A stretch of DNA of 64,000 bases from Erysipelotrichaceae bacterium (GTDB lineage: Bacteria; Bacillota_I; Bacilli_A; Erysipelotrichales; Erysipelotrichaceae), in contig JAFWFS010000007.1 of the NCBI GenBank assembly GCA_017515475.1, positions 230,812-294,811 on the forward strand, written 5' to 3'. The notes under the pieces were generated by a model that was not told the origin of the DNA, did not search any database, and saw nothing but the letters and a program-made list of their open reading frames with translations. Positions 1-7,880 of the stretch are shown piece after piece (the stretch's first letter is position 1; each line of letters starts with the position of its first letter). A program made the translations under genes and the position numbers.

Positions 1-964
1 CTGCATTTACGACTTCGGTCGGCGATGATACGCCATCCATCTCCGAAAGCTTGGTATGCATGTGCAGTTCAACGCGCTTTTCTTTTTCATCATCTACAAG
101 CGGTGAGATATCGTCGATGAACTCGATCTGATCCGGTTCAAACAGGTAGTCGTTGGCATAACTGTCGAAACGGTAGTTGCCATAGAAGACGGCGCACTGT
201 CCTTCTTTGTTGGCCTTGAGAATGTCCTTGGTGAATCTTTTTCCTTCCACCAGTTTTACCACAACGGCATTGTCTTCATCCTTAACATAGATCGTCTGAA
301 TCAGCGTTCCTGTTCTGGTTTCTCTTTCATCAATCTTAAACATTTCACCCTGAAATCTGACATTGTAAAGGGTATCGACCATGTCGTCGATCCTGACTGG
401 AGTGTATTCCTTGTTTTTAGGACGGTAGTATGTCTTCCTTTCCGGCTTGATTTCTTCTTCTTTATGTACGACAGGAAGGGCTTCTCTTTCTTCTATGACG
501 TTGTGCTCTTCCTTGTTTTTCAGCTTCATCGCGATATTCTTGCGGTATCCCAGATCATAGAAAAACAGCTTCAGATCATCGATGCTGCTGTAATCCTTCT
601 CGAAAGCCTCCTGTTCCGTATAGGACAGTACGAACCCGTCGTCACTGATCACCGGGACACAGGAAACAAAGAGATTGTTCTCTCTTCTGTATTCTTCCAG
701 ATACAAATTGATTTCCCTGATCGGCAGTTCCTGATCCTTCGCCTTGAGATAAAGCTTCAGATTCTCTACGCCCTGTTCCTCGAAGAACGCCAGCAAATCC
801 TTATACAGACCGTATGGAAGCACACAGCCGTTCTCCGCCCTGATGATCGTAAAGTTCTTGCCTTTCTGATACAGAACGCCCGTGATCTGAAAATCGTTAA
901 AATATGCGGCTTTATCCGCATTGTATCCAAATCTTTCAATGATTTTACTTACGTCAAAACTCAT
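1..964 (-). CDS. polC: DNA polymerase III alpha subunit, PolC type (N-terminal part, runs off the window)
   Basis: This is the N-terminal 321 residues of the Gram-positive replicative DNA polymerase PolC; the rest lies beyond base 1. The translation has no stop from the ATG at 964 to the window edge. It contains the N-terminal region, an OB-fold-like stretch, and the start of the PHP domain with the ELHMHTKLSEMDGVSSPTE motif characteristic of PolC. The start codon overlaps the rnc stop as ATGA (961-964), so translation is probably coupled to rnc. In the family PolC is about 1,400-1,450 residues with a proofreading exonuclease inserted in the PHP domain, neither of which can be seen here. Confidence 0.95.
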   Translation of the reverse strand, partial: MSFDVSKIIERFGYNADKAAYFNDFQITGVLYQKGKNFTIIRAENGCVLPYGLYKDLLAFFEEQGVENLKLYLKAKDQELPIREINLYLEEYRRENNLFVSCVPVISDDGFVLSYTEQEAFEKDYSSIDDLKLFFYDLGYRKNIAMKLKNKEEHNVIEEREALPVVHKEEEIKPERKTYYRPKNKEYTPVRIDDMVDTLYNVRFQGEMFKIDERETRTGTLIQTIYVKDEDNAVVVKLVEGKRFTKDILKANKEGQCAVFYGNYRFDSYANDYLFEPDQIEFIDDISPLVDDEKEKRVELHMHTKLSEMDGVSSPTEVVNA

Positions 965-1641
965 AACTGCACCAGTTTTCTTAATGCGTCTTTTGCAGCG
1001 TTTTTCTGTGCCTGCTTCTTGCTGGAACCCTTTCCATATCCGTAGGTCAGGCCGTCGATCTTGACTGCCACTTCGAATTCCGGACTGTTGTTCGGTCCTT
1101 CTACGGAGATCGTTTCATAAACGATCGATTTCCGGGAATCGGCTTGCACATATTCCTGCAGTCTCGTCTTATAGTCATACGTACTCTCATCCGTTTCCCG
1201 GATATGTTCGCCCATCAGATCATCCAGAAGAGCGAATGCCGTTTCCTGTCCCTGGTCCAGATAAACCGCACCGATGAATGCCTCGAACATGTCCGCCATG
1301 ATCGAATCCCTGGTTCTGCCTCCGGTCTTTTCTTCTCCTGCGCCCAGCAGAAGAAAAACATTCAGATCATTCTCCCTGACGATCTGCGCCAGAGCCTTTT
1401 CCGATACCAGATTGGATCTTCTGGTAGACATCAGTCCCTCCGGCAAGGCAGGCTGTATCTCAAAAAGACGCTGCGCACTGTAAACCTGCAATACGGCATC
1501 TCCCATGAACTCCAGTCTCTCGTTGTTGCCGTTAGGGGTTTTATGTTCGTTCACATAGGAAGAATGTACAAAAGCCTGAGAAATCAGTTCCCTGTCCCTG
1601 TATGGTATTCCATGTAAATCAAGAAAATCAAAAACGCTCAT
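961..1641 (-). CDS. rnc: Ribonuclease III
   Basis: Double-strand-specific endoribonuclease that processes rRNA precursors and structured mRNAs. The 226-residue length is normal. The catalytic domain carries the signature NNERLEFMGDAVLQ at about residues 39-52, with a second acidic cluster DMFEAFIGAVYLDQG near residue 117. A dsRNA-binding domain fills roughly residues 155-226, ending in GSSKKQAQKNAAKDALRKL. A TATAAT box lies exactly 6 bases before the ATG, and only 3 bases after the recG stop, so the mRNA from this promoter would be leaderless; no Shine-Dalgarno is present. The stop overlaps the polC start by 4 bases. Confidence 0.97.
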   Translation of the reverse strand: MSVFDFLDLHGIPYRDRELISQAFVHSSYVNEHKTPNGNNERLEFMGDAVLQVYSAQRLFEIQPALPEGLMSTRRSNLVSEKALAQIVRENDLNVFLLLGAGEEKTGGRTRDSIMADMFEAFIGAVYLDQGQETAFALLDDLMGEHIRETDESTYDYKTRLQEYVQADSRKSIVYETISVEGPNNSPEFEVAVKIDGLTYGYGKGSSKKQAQKNAAKDALRKLVQL

Positions 1642-1647
1642 ATCGTT

Positions 1648-1653
1648 ATTATA
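1648..1653 (-). promoter_or_regulatory. Predicted -10 box of leaderless rnc promoter
   Basis: TATAAT on the minus strand, followed by AACGAT (6 bases) and the rnc ATG. With usual -10 to +1 spacing, transcription would begin at the A of ATG. The box starts 3 bases after the recG stop codon. Confidence 0.6.
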
Positions 1654-1655
1654 CC

Positions 1656-3638
1656 TTAGCTGATATAGTTTGCGGCAGCGATTTCCTCGATTTTTTCATA
1701 GTATTTTCTGAAGTCTTCCCGGTCCTGATTCCGGCATATGCAATGGGCGTCTTCTCTGGCGGCATCGATGAACCTGGTATCTTCAATCAGATTGCCGAGA
1801 ATGAAGGCCGGAAGACCGCTCTGTCTTGTTCCCAGGATATCTCCGGGGCCTCTTAATTTCAGATCCTCATAGGAAATCTCGAATCCGTCGTTCGTTTTAC
1901 ATAGCACATTCAGCCTGTTTCTGACGCTTTCATCCTTGCTGTTTGTCAGCAGATAACAGGTTCCTTCAATGTCGGATCTCTGTATCCTTCCTCTCAGCTG
2001 ATGCAGCTGCGACAAACCGAAACGGTCGGCATCGTAAATCACCATGACTGTTGCATTCGGTACATTGACGCCTACTTCTACGACGGTAGTCGATATCAGA
2101 ATCTGTATTTCGTTCCTGGAAAATCGGTCCATGATCTCGTCTTTCTCTTCGCTGCTTAGCCTTCCATGCATCAAAGCCGTCTTGTATGGCTCTAAAACGC
2201 TTTTTAAAGCCTCGTACAGGCCGTTAACGTCCTTTGCCTGATAAGAGTCGTTTCTATCGATTGCCGCCGCTATGACGTATATCTGTCTTCCCTGCGAAAG
2301 ATGCGCTTTAATCTCATCCAGGACATCGGCGATGCTGTTCTTTTCTATCAGGAACGTCCTGCATCCTTTTCTTCCTGAAGGCATGGTAGCGATCGTAGAG
2401 ATATCCATGTCTCCGTAGATGGAAGAAGCAAGCGTTCTCGGGATCGGTGTAGCGGACATCAGTATGAAATCGCAGTTCTCTCCCTTATCCTTTAACGCCT
2501 GTCTTTGTTTTACTCCAAAACGGTGCTGTTCGTCCGCAATGACAAGTCCAAGCTTTCGATACGCAACATCTTTCGAAAACAATGCATGGGTTCCGACAAC
2601 GATGTCAATGTCTCCTTCAGCCAGCCGGTTCTTTACTGTTCTTTCATCGTTCATCGCACCATATAAAAGACCCGTCCTGACGCCATACGGTTCCAGATAC
2701 TTCTTTAAGGATTCATAATGCTGTTTCGCAAGGATCTCAGTCGGAGCCATCAGAGCCCCCTGATAGCCTGCTAGATAGTTGGCGTACAGACCGATCATGG
2801 CTACGGCAGTCTTTCCCGATCCTACTTCTCCCTGTACCAGACGGTACATCGTATTCCCGGAAGACAGGTCATTGAGGATATCGTCCTTGGCCTTGCTTTG
2901 GTCTTCCGTCAGTTCAAACGGAAACGATCCGATAAACCGCTCGACTGAATCAGCACTGAACACTTTCTTTTCTTTGCCATTTCTGGTCGTATCGTTCTTC
3001 AGGATATCCAATGCAACATAGAATCTCAGGAATTCTTCATATTTCAGCCTGCTGATGGATTTTGCCAGAAGGTCTTTACTTTCCGGATCATGAATGTTTC
3101 TGATAGCCGTATCATGATCGATCAGACGATGCCTCTCTGCCAGTTCCTGCGGCATACAGTCAGGTTCTGCCTTCCCTTTTTCCATCACGAACTGGATCAG
3201 TTTCCGGATATCGTTCTGTGCAATGCCCTCTTTTAGGGAATAGCAGGGAATGATACTGCCTAGGATGTTTCTGGTATAGTAGCTGCTGGCGGTGATCTTG
3301 TTGCTTCCGTCGTATCTGCCGATGATCGTTATCTCTTCGTTCATGTCGATGTTGCGGATCCACGGGCGGTTGAAGATGGTAACCGTAAATACCTCTTCCT
3401 CATACATGACCTTGAAACGGGTCGTAGTCAGTTTTCCCTTTCTGAATGTACTTGGAAAGCTTACCAATTCACCGACAAAACAGATCTGGTTTCCGATCTT
3501 AAAGTCTTTTATTTCCGTTTTTTCATAGTTTTCATAACGGAACGGGTAATAACTTAAAACATCCTCTACCGTGTGTAGATCAAGCTTCTCTGCGATTTCT
3601 TTTCTCTTGGGAGTCAGTTTTAACTCGCTTAGGTCCAT
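1656..3638 (-). CDS. recG: ATP-dependent DNA helicase RecG
   Basis: Superfamily 2 helicase that remodels stalled replication forks and branched DNA. The protein has an N-terminal wedge/OB region (about residues 50-150), Walker A GEVGSGKT near residue 268, a DEQH box (IADEQHRFGVKQR) and conserved helicase motifs through HQLRGRIQRSD. I place the start at the ATG at 3638 (MDLSELKL, 660 residues) rather than the ATG two codons upstream, because an extended -10 (TGATAAAAT) ends right at the upstream ATG and lies exactly 6 bases from the ATG at 3638. This predicts a leaderless mRNA. rnc follows after 14 bases. Confidence 0.96.
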   Translation of the reverse strand: MDLSELKLTPKRKEIAEKLDLHTVEDVLSYYPFRYENYEKTEIKDFKIGNQICFVGELVSFPSTFRKGKLTTTRFKVMYEEEVFTVTIFNRPWIRNIDMNEEITIIGRYDGSNKITASSYYTRNILGSIIPCYSLKEGIAQNDIRKLIQFVMEKGKAEPDCMPQELAERHRLIDHDTAIRNIHDPESKDLLAKSISRLKYEEFLRFYVALDILKNDTTRNGKEKKVFSADSVERFIGSFPFELTEDQSKAKDDILNDLSSGNTMYRLVQGEVGSGKTAVAMIGLYANYLAGYQGALMAPTEILAKQHYESLKKYLEPYGVRTGLLYGAMNDERTVKNRLAEGDIDIVVGTHALFSKDVAYRKLGLVIADEQHRFGVKQRQALKDKGENCDFILMSATPIPRTLASSIYGDMDISTIATMPSGRKGCRTFLIEKNSIADVLDEIKAHLSQGRQIYVIAAAIDRNDSYQAKDVNGLYEALKSVLEPYKTALMHGRLSSEEKDEIMDRFSRNEIQILISTTVVEVGVNVPNATVMVIYDADRFGLSQLHQLRGRIQRSDIEGTCYLLTNSKDESVRNRLNVLCKTNDGFEISYEDLKLRGPGDILGTRQSGLPAFILGNLIEDTRFIDAAREDAHCICRNQDREDFRKYYEKIEEIAAANYIS

Positions 3639-3644
3639 ATACAT

Positions 3645-3653
3645 ATTTTATCA
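3645..3653 (-). promoter_or_regulatory. Extended -10 of leaderless recG promoter
   Basis: TGATAAAAT on the minus strand, 6 bases before the ATG at 3638. It lies back to back with the tRNA-Leu promoter, the two -10 hexamers being about 20 bases apart. Confidence 0.6.
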
Positions 3654-3667
3654 AATAGCCGGTTTTA

Positions 3668-3676
3668 TGTTAAAAT
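3668..3676 (+). promoter_or_regulatory. Extended -10 for tRNA-Leu
   Basis: TGTTAAAAT on the plus strand ends 10 bases before the mature tRNA 5' end. No convincing -35 hexamer is visible, as expected for an extended -10 promoter. Confidence 0.45.
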
Positions 3677-3686
3677 AAATGAGCAT

Positions 3687-3771
3687 CCCCGAATGGCGGA
3701 ATTGGCAGACGCGCACGACTCAAAATCGTGAGGAGAAATCCGTGTCGGTTCGACCCCGACTTCGGGGACCA
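3687..3771 (+). tRNA. tRNA-Leu (anticodon CAA)
   Basis: Cloverleaf read by eye: acceptor CCCCGAA pairs with TTCGGGG, discriminator A, CCA encoded. The anticodon stem CACGA/TCGTG encloses loop CTCAAAA, giving anticodon CAA (codon UUG). A long variable arm typical of class II leucine tRNAs follows, and the T arm is GTCGG-TTCGACC-CCGAC. It stands alone and is followed 9 bases later by a strong terminator. Confidence 0.95.
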
Positions 3772-3780
3772 GAGAATGTG

Positions 3781-3808
3781 AAAAGTACGGAATCATCCGT
3801 ACTTTTTT
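3781..3808 (+). terminator. Rho-independent terminator of tRNA-Leu
   Basis: Stem GTACGGA/TCCGTAC with loop ATCA, flanked by AAAA and a run of six T, immediately downstream of the tRNA. Confidence 0.85.
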
Positions 3809-3833
3809 CTTGTCTGTCATGTCTGAGCTGCAC

Positions 3834-4004
3834 TTAATCGATCCCTGTCACCGGTATCTGATAAGAAGTGACCGGAATCCTGACAAGTTCCGCTCCAGGA
3901 GTCGGCGTCGGTGAAGATGCCTCCTTCACTGTCAAAGTCGTCTCGACTTTTCCGTCATCGAAATTGACAGCGATGATATGAGGTCTTTCCGAAAGTCTGT
4001 TCAA
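3834..4004 (-). CDS. Small ORF or C-terminal gene remnant, unknown
   Basis: An open frame of 56 codons from TTG at 4004 (AAGGGA lies 6 bases upstream) to TAA at 3834. It encodes a hydrophilic peptide with a Pro/Thr hinge (ASSPTPTPGAEL) and ends in IPVTGID. The frame closes at a TGA just upstream of the TTG and there is no ATG. The composition looks like the tail of a secreted or surface protein, so this may be the leftover of a larger gene rather than a functional one. It fills the otherwise empty space between the tRNA-Leu terminator and the CPBP protease gene. I do not recognise a family. Confidence 0.3.
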   Translation of the reverse strand: MNRLSERPHIIAVNFDDGKVETTLTVKEASSPTPTPGAELVRIPVTSYQIPVTGID

Positions 4005-4038
4005 GACAGATCCCTTGTATGATCATCTTAATGATCGC

Positions 4039-4722
4039 TCATTTGAAGAGAACTTTCACCAGCAGCAGTCCGAGAAAATTGTTGAGACAATGAGGAACAT
4101 AACTGACGAGACAGTTTCCGGATCTTAGGAATGCAAGTGCATAGAAGACGGCGTCATAGAAGACTCCGAAGAGATCATAGAATACTATCGCCTGACTGCC
4201 GGTCGCAATATGCGCCAGTGCGAAGAGAGTTGCCGAACCAATCAGACATACCGTCGTCGGAAGGATCTTGATGCCTTTACCGAAAAGGAATCCGCGGAAT
4301 GCAATCTCCTCTCCCAGGACCGTGATCGCACTTGTCAGTCCCCAGGTCAGGAAATTGCCGAGATCCATTTCTAGACTCGTCCTTCCGATCACGTGTTCGA
4401 TGTATTGCCTGTAAAAGTCTTCAAAGAAAAGCTTTCCACAGATCAAAACCGCTATCGTGAGAACTACCGGCAGCAGGACCCACAGCAGGACCTGCGGTTT
4501 TTTCAGATCGTTCGGAAACGTCCTGAAACGCAGTCCGGATTCATCATCCGGAGTTTTTTCGAGAGCTTCCACAATAAAAAATGAAGCGATGCCAACAATA
4601 AGCGCATAGCCGGAAAACAATGATCCCGGCAGGATCAGTTTGGTCACTATCATGACGGTCATCATAGCGATTCCGGCCAGCGTGACCATCGTACCTTTGT
4701 TTTTCAATGTTGATTTTTCCAT
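4039..4722 (-). CDS. CPBP family intramembrane glutamic endopeptidase
   Basis: Membrane protein of 227 residues related to Abi/CAAX-processing (Rce1-type) proteases. Hydrophobic segments lie at about 13-35, 37-52, 78-97, 127-145, 155-173 and near the C-terminus. The family motifs are present: EExxxR (E138, E139, R143) and FxxxH-type His171 in FALAHIATG. Substrates are unknown; relatives act in bacteriocin self-immunity, membrane anchoring or regulated proteolysis. AAGGAG precedes the start by 8 bases. It follows the TetR gene by 19 bases and is probably co-transcribed and controlled by it. Confidence 0.85.
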   Translation of the reverse strand: MEKSTLKNKGTMVTLAGIAMMTVMIVTKLILPGSLFSGYALIVGIASFFIVEALEKTPDDESGLRFRTFPNDLKKPQVLLWVLLPVVLTIAVLICGKLFFEDFYRQYIEHVIGRTSLEMDLGNFLTWGLTSAITVLGEEIAFRGFLFGKGIKILPTTVCLIGSATLFALAHIATGSQAIVFYDLFGVFYDAVFYALAFLRSGNCLVSYVPHCLNNFLGLLLVKVLFK

Positions 4723-4741
4723 ACAATCTCTCCTTTTATAT

Positions 4742-5284
4742 TCATAACGCTCCCATCAATCCTCCGGCTGCCGTGTCGAGAATCTTTCTCATCGATCCTT
4801 CATTATATTCGATGGCATTGTTCGCTACGAGACTGGCATATCCGTGAACCATGGCAAACAGTATCTCGAAGCATTCCATGGCCTGCGCCTGGTCCATCTC
4901 CATATCCCTGGCAGCTGCAAAAATTATCGAATCATCGACATTATCACGTATCAGATCGATGAGATTAAACCCGTCAAATCGTCCGGACTGAAACAGAAAG
5001 CGAAACAGCTGAGGCTCTTCATCAGCAAATCTTATATACCTCAGTCCTATCTCCATGAAGTCATCATCCGCAAGGATATATCCCGTATGAAACATATCTG
5101 CCCTTTCATATGTCAGATCCGTCAGTTCTTTCAGATTCGGAAACTGATACATGATAGGCTGTGTTGAACAGCCAAGTTCATCAGCCAGTCTTCTGACAGT
5201 CAGAGCAGACGATCCCTCCCTTCTGATCAGTTGGAAGGCTGCTTCGATCATTTCATCTTTTGTCGTCGTCGGTTTCCTGGGCAT
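4742..5284 (-). CDS. TetR/AcrR family transcriptional regulator
   Basis: A 180-residue dimeric repressor-type protein. Residues about 8-55 form the TetR DNA-binding domain (EMIEAAFQLIRREGSSALTV then RRLADELGCSTQPIMYQFPN, the helix-turn-helix and the YxxF-type helix 4). The C-terminal ligand and dimer domain is divergent and the ligand cannot be read. Its promoter carries a perfect 14-bp palindrome at the predicted transcription start, so autoregulation is likely, and the CPBP protease gene downstream would be in the same regulon. AGGTGA is the probable ribosome-binding site. Confidence 0.85.
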   Translation of the reverse strand: MPRKPTTTKDEMIEAAFQLIRREGSSALTVRRLADELGCSTQPIMYQFPNLKELTDLTYERADMFHTGYILADDDFMEIGLRYIRFADEEPQLFRFLFQSGRFDGFNLIDLIRDNVDDSIIFAAARDMEMDQAQAMECFEILFAMVHGYASLVANNAIEYNEGSMRKILDTAAGGLMGAL

Positions 5285-5299
5285 AACGTCACCTATACT

Positions 5300-5313
5300 A
5301 TAACATATGTTAT
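5300..5313. promoter_or_regulatory. Palindromic operator, probably for the adjacent TetR protein
   Basis: ATAACATATGTTAT is a perfect 14-bp inverted repeat. It overlaps the last two bases of the TetR -10 box and covers the predicted +1, a position where bound repressor would block transcription. Confidence 0.6.
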
Positions 5314-5340
5314 TATATTCAATCTTTTTTAAGTTATCAA
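5312..5340 (-). promoter_or_regulatory. Sigma-A-type promoter of the tetR-CPBP operon
   Basis: Minus strand -35 TTGATA (5340-5335), 17-base spacer, -10 TATAAT (5317-5312). This leaves a leader of about 20 bases with AGGTGA ahead of the ATG. Confidence 0.75.
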
Positions 5341-5378
5341 GCTGAAGTCATCATGTTCAATCAGAGTCTGTTCTTGAT

Positions 5379-5408
5379 AAAAAGAAAAAGCACAGTGTAT
5401 TCTGTGCT
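5379..5408 (-). terminator. Terminator of the 8462-5430 operon
   Basis: Minus strand stem AGCACAG/CTGTGCT with a 6-base loop followed by a T-rich run (TTTTCTTTTT). It closes the operon ending in the DUF4256 gene. Confidence 0.85.
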
Positions 5409-5429
5409 CTAGATAGTATTCCGCCTTTC

Positions 5430-5951
5430 CTAAAGGCATATATATCCTCTCCATCCACGTACCGAATAATAAGAGTCGGCTCCGTTATGGAAAGTGAAGA
5501 CTCTGCCATATCGCCGTTCACAGAATAACGCCCCTCCCTTGTCTCTTACATCCGCAGGCGTATCGATCCAGCTGGAAGTCTTCAGATCAAATTCACCAAG
5601 TTCCTGCAGTCTGCGGTAAAGCACCTCGTTCATCAGTTCAACACCCATTTTCTGAGCCTGAGCCAGAGCACTTCCTGCAGGGGGATTCTTGCTGCGTTTC
5701 AGCAGAGCTTCTTCATCATAGCATAGACTTCTTCGCCCGGAAGGCGTTTCCATGCTGCAGTCACAGAAAATCAGCTTTCCAGAATCTGTATCGCTGCCGA
5801 TTACATCCGGTTCTCCACCGCTTTCTTCCATCTGTTTCAGAATCTCCAGCATCCCCGGATGATCCTGCAGACGTTTTTCGACATCTTCCCATTTCAGATC
5901 CTGATGGCGGTTCATATTCTCAAGGAATCTGTTCTTTAACGTTTCAAGCAT
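5430..5951 (-). CDS. DUF4256 family protein
   Basis: A 173-residue cytosolic protein matching the DUF4256 family over its full length: N-terminal RFLENMNRHQDLKWEDV-type segment, central GGEPDVIGxD and SGRRSLCYD, and the C-terminal FDLKTSSWIDTPADVR, GGALFCERRYGRVF and HNGADSYYSVRGWRG blocks. The biochemical role of the family is not established. No signal peptide or membrane segment is seen. AAGGAG precedes the ATG by 8 bases. It is the last gene of a five-gene operon with two acetyltransferases, an unknown and a lipoprotein. Confidence 0.85.
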   Translation of the reverse strand: MLETLKNRFLENMNRHQDLKWEDVEKRLQDHPGMLEILKQMEESGGEPDVIGSDTDSGKLIFCDCSMETPSGRRSLCYDEEALLKRSKNPPAGSALAQAQKMGVELMNEVLYRRLQELGEFDLKTSSWIDTPADVRDKGGALFCERRYGRVFTFHNGADSYYSVRGWRGYICL

Positions 5952-5998
5952 ATTGTTTTCTCCTTTTCTCCTTTTCTCGTTGATTATTTATGGAGGAA

Positions 5999-6823
5999 TC
6001 ATTCAGGTATTATCCAGTTTACAGTCTGTGAATTCTTTCCTTTCACCTTTTCAAAACCCAGACTTTCATAAAGATGAATCGCCGGCCTGTTACCGACATC
6101 TACATGAAGTCTCATCTTTTTTGGACGGTTTCCTTCAATGGCTGCCGCCATCAGTTTCCTTCCCCATCCTTTTCTTCGATGCTGTTTCATCACCACAATG
6201 TCGAACGGTTCGTTCTCATCAAAACACTTCGTGATGTCAAGATAACCGACAACAGTCCCGTCGTCTACAGCCAGATAAACGTTAAAACGTTCTTCTGCTT
6301 CCGCCACTTTCTCCCCTGTCCAGTAACGATCCGTATCGTGCATGGCAAAATACTGTTCCTTGTACTGTTCCGATAAAGACTCTATTCCGGAAGTATCGAC
6401 AAAGACCGGACGATCCGTAAGAAGCATCTGCTGCTGTTCTTCGTCAAAATAAGCATCTTTTTCTTTTAATATCTCTTTCAACAGAACATTCTCCGGATTG
6501 AAGACAAAGTCGACCTGAAATCCCGGATAATTCATCTGCAGATAGTCGAACAGTTCCCGATAAGCGGACTCCTCACGGCAAAGGCATACGAGCAGTTCCA
6601 TGTATCTTTCTTCTTCACTAATCAGAAACAGAAAGAGACCTGTTAATTCATTGTCTCCGTCATAAACCCCGAAAATATGCTCGTTCGGTTTATCGTCAGC
6701 TTTCTGAAAAGCGGCGATCACTTCATCGTTATCTGAAAATGCCGGATTCGAAAAATCAGGATCATCATTGATCTGCTTTATGTAATCCGGATTGCAATTG
6801 GCTGCATTGAGTTCTTTGATCAT
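5999..6823 (-). CDS. GNAT family N-acetyltransferase
   Basis: A 274-residue protein whose C-terminal half (about residues 150-270) is a GNAT fold: YLAVDDGTVVGYLDI (beta4), then the acetyl-CoA loop QHRRKGWGRKLM (QxxGxG type) near residue 220, and HVDVGNRPAIHLYESLGFEK. The N-terminal 130 residues look like a second, degenerate acyltransferase-like half. The acceptor substrate is unknown. It starts 6 bases after the preceding gene, with only a weak ribosome-binding site, suggesting coupled translation within the operon. Confidence 0.8.
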   Translation of the reverse strand: MIKELNAANCNPDYIKQINDDPDFSNPAFSDNDEVIAAFQKADDKPNEHIFGVYDGDNELTGLFLFLISEEERYMELLVCLCREESAYRELFDYLQMNYPGFQVDFVFNPENVLLKEILKEKDAYFDEEQQQMLLTDRPVFVDTSGIESLSEQYKEQYFAMHDTDRYWTGEKVAEAEERFNVYLAVDDGTVVGYLDITKCFDENEPFDIVVMKQHRRKGWGRKLMAAAIEGNRPKKMRLHVDVGNRPAIHLYESLGFEKVKGKNSQTVNWIIPE

Positions 6824-6829
6824 AGATCG

Positions 6830-7168
6830 TTATTCAAATCTGGCATCCCTTAACGGTTCATCCCATAAGATAGAAGCATTGTTTTCTTTGACAATATCGT
6901 CAACGATTTCCCGAAATTGCTGCAGGTATTCCTTTTCTTTCTTCTTTGATCTTCTGCCTTTACCGGCATATAGTTCCCTCTCGAAATAGGCGTCATAGGA
7001 TACCGCATAGTCTTCTTCATCTCTATGAGGAAAAAAGGCAACGGCTGCTTTGTATATGATCGACCCTGCTTCCGAATCGCTGATCAACATGACAAGCGCT
7101 CCATTGCGCTGTACACCGGAAAACACGGCATCCGCCTTAAAATACTGTGCATAGACATTGATTACCAT
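6830..7168 (-). CDS. Hypothetical protein
   Basis: A 112-residue soluble protein with no recognised family. It starts with a hydrophobic beta-like segment (VINVYAQYFKADAVFSG), has a central ISDSEAGSIIYKAAVAFFPHRDEEDY stretch and a very basic patch GKGRRSKKKEKE before an alpha-helical C-terminus. A strong GGAGG lies 7 bases before the ATG, which with the tight packing supports that it is expressed. It lies between a lipoprotein gene (42 bases upstream) and a GNAT gene (6 bases downstream). Confidence 0.6.
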   Translation of the reverse strand: MVINVYAQYFKADAVFSGVQRNGALVMLISDSEAGSIIYKAAVAFFPHRDEEDYAVSYDAYFERELYAGKGRRSKKKEKEYLQQFREIVDDIVKENNASILWDEPLRDARFE

Positions 7169-7210
7169 ATGTTAACCTCCAGTGTCCTATCCTTGAATGC
7201 AGGTTCCGTT

Positions 7211-7879
7211 TTATTCAGCTTGGTATTCGAATACGGCGACAAAATCGGCACTCCCATCAAATTCAACAGTGATTTCAGCTTCTGTTGAATAGTCTTCTCC
7301 ATTTTTCATCCATTTAACGAATGTCCAGTCTTCTCCGTCTTCGACAGATACGGCTGTCAACGTATAGACAGTCGGTTCATAAAGACTCAGGATCATCGAG
7401 GATACCGGTTCTTTCGCGACAAAGGCATCTTCTGCATCCGATACTGCCGTGAATTGTCCCAGGCCTTCCGTATTGATATTGACGGCAATCGAAGCTTCTT
7501 CGATTTCCGTAAGTTTAAGATGATAAGTCTTTCCGCCTTCCACTTCAAACAGGATGCCGTCTTCTCCTTCTTCCGAAACAGTTACGACATAATGTCCATC
7601 CATATAGTCGGGAACAATATCTCCATGCAGGGAATTTCCTTCCTGCAGGATATACCAGCCGTACATGTCTTCATCCACCATGCAGCCGACATACCAGCCG
7701 GGATATTCTTCTTCATTGTCGGTTTTAAAGATGCTGACAAGATTTCCATTTTCATCGGAAAAGAAACCTTCGCGTGTCCATTCCTTTATTTCTTCCTGCG
7801 GCTGACTGTCTGAACCGGAACAGGCCGTAACACCAAAAACCATCAATACAGTCAATAATAAGCAAACTAGCTTCTTCAT
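7211..7879 (-). CDS. Putative lipoprotein with C-terminal InlB-like repeat
   Basis: A 222-residue exported protein. The N-terminus MKKLVCLLLTVLMVFGVTAC is a lipoprotein signal peptide with the lipidated cysteine at residue 20. The mature part is acidic and beta-rich; the last 60 residues (YTLTAVSVEDGEDWTFVKW and DGSADFVAVFE) look like a divergent InlB B-type repeat found in Gram-positive surface proteins. Function is unknown. GGAGG precedes the ATG by 9 bases, and the gene starts 1 base after the upstream GNAT stop. Confidence 0.7.
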   Translation of the reverse strand: MKKLVCLLLTVLMVFGVTACSGSDSQPQEEIKEWTREGFFSDENGNLVSIFKTDNEEEYPGWYVGCMVDEDMYGWYILQEGNSLHGDIVPDYMDGHYVVTVSEEGEDGILFEVEGGKTYHLKLTEIEEASIAVNINTEGLGQFTAVSDAEDAFVAKEPVSSMILSLYEPTVYTLTAVSVEDGEDWTFVKWMKNGEDYSTEAEITVEFDGSADFVAVFEYQAE

Positions 7880-7880
7880 T

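Noticed and set aside
464..1045. Plus-strand open frames over polC, rnc and many other genes
   Set aside because: They lie antisense to clear genes, show no family features or ribosome-binding sites, and mirror the codon use of the real genes.
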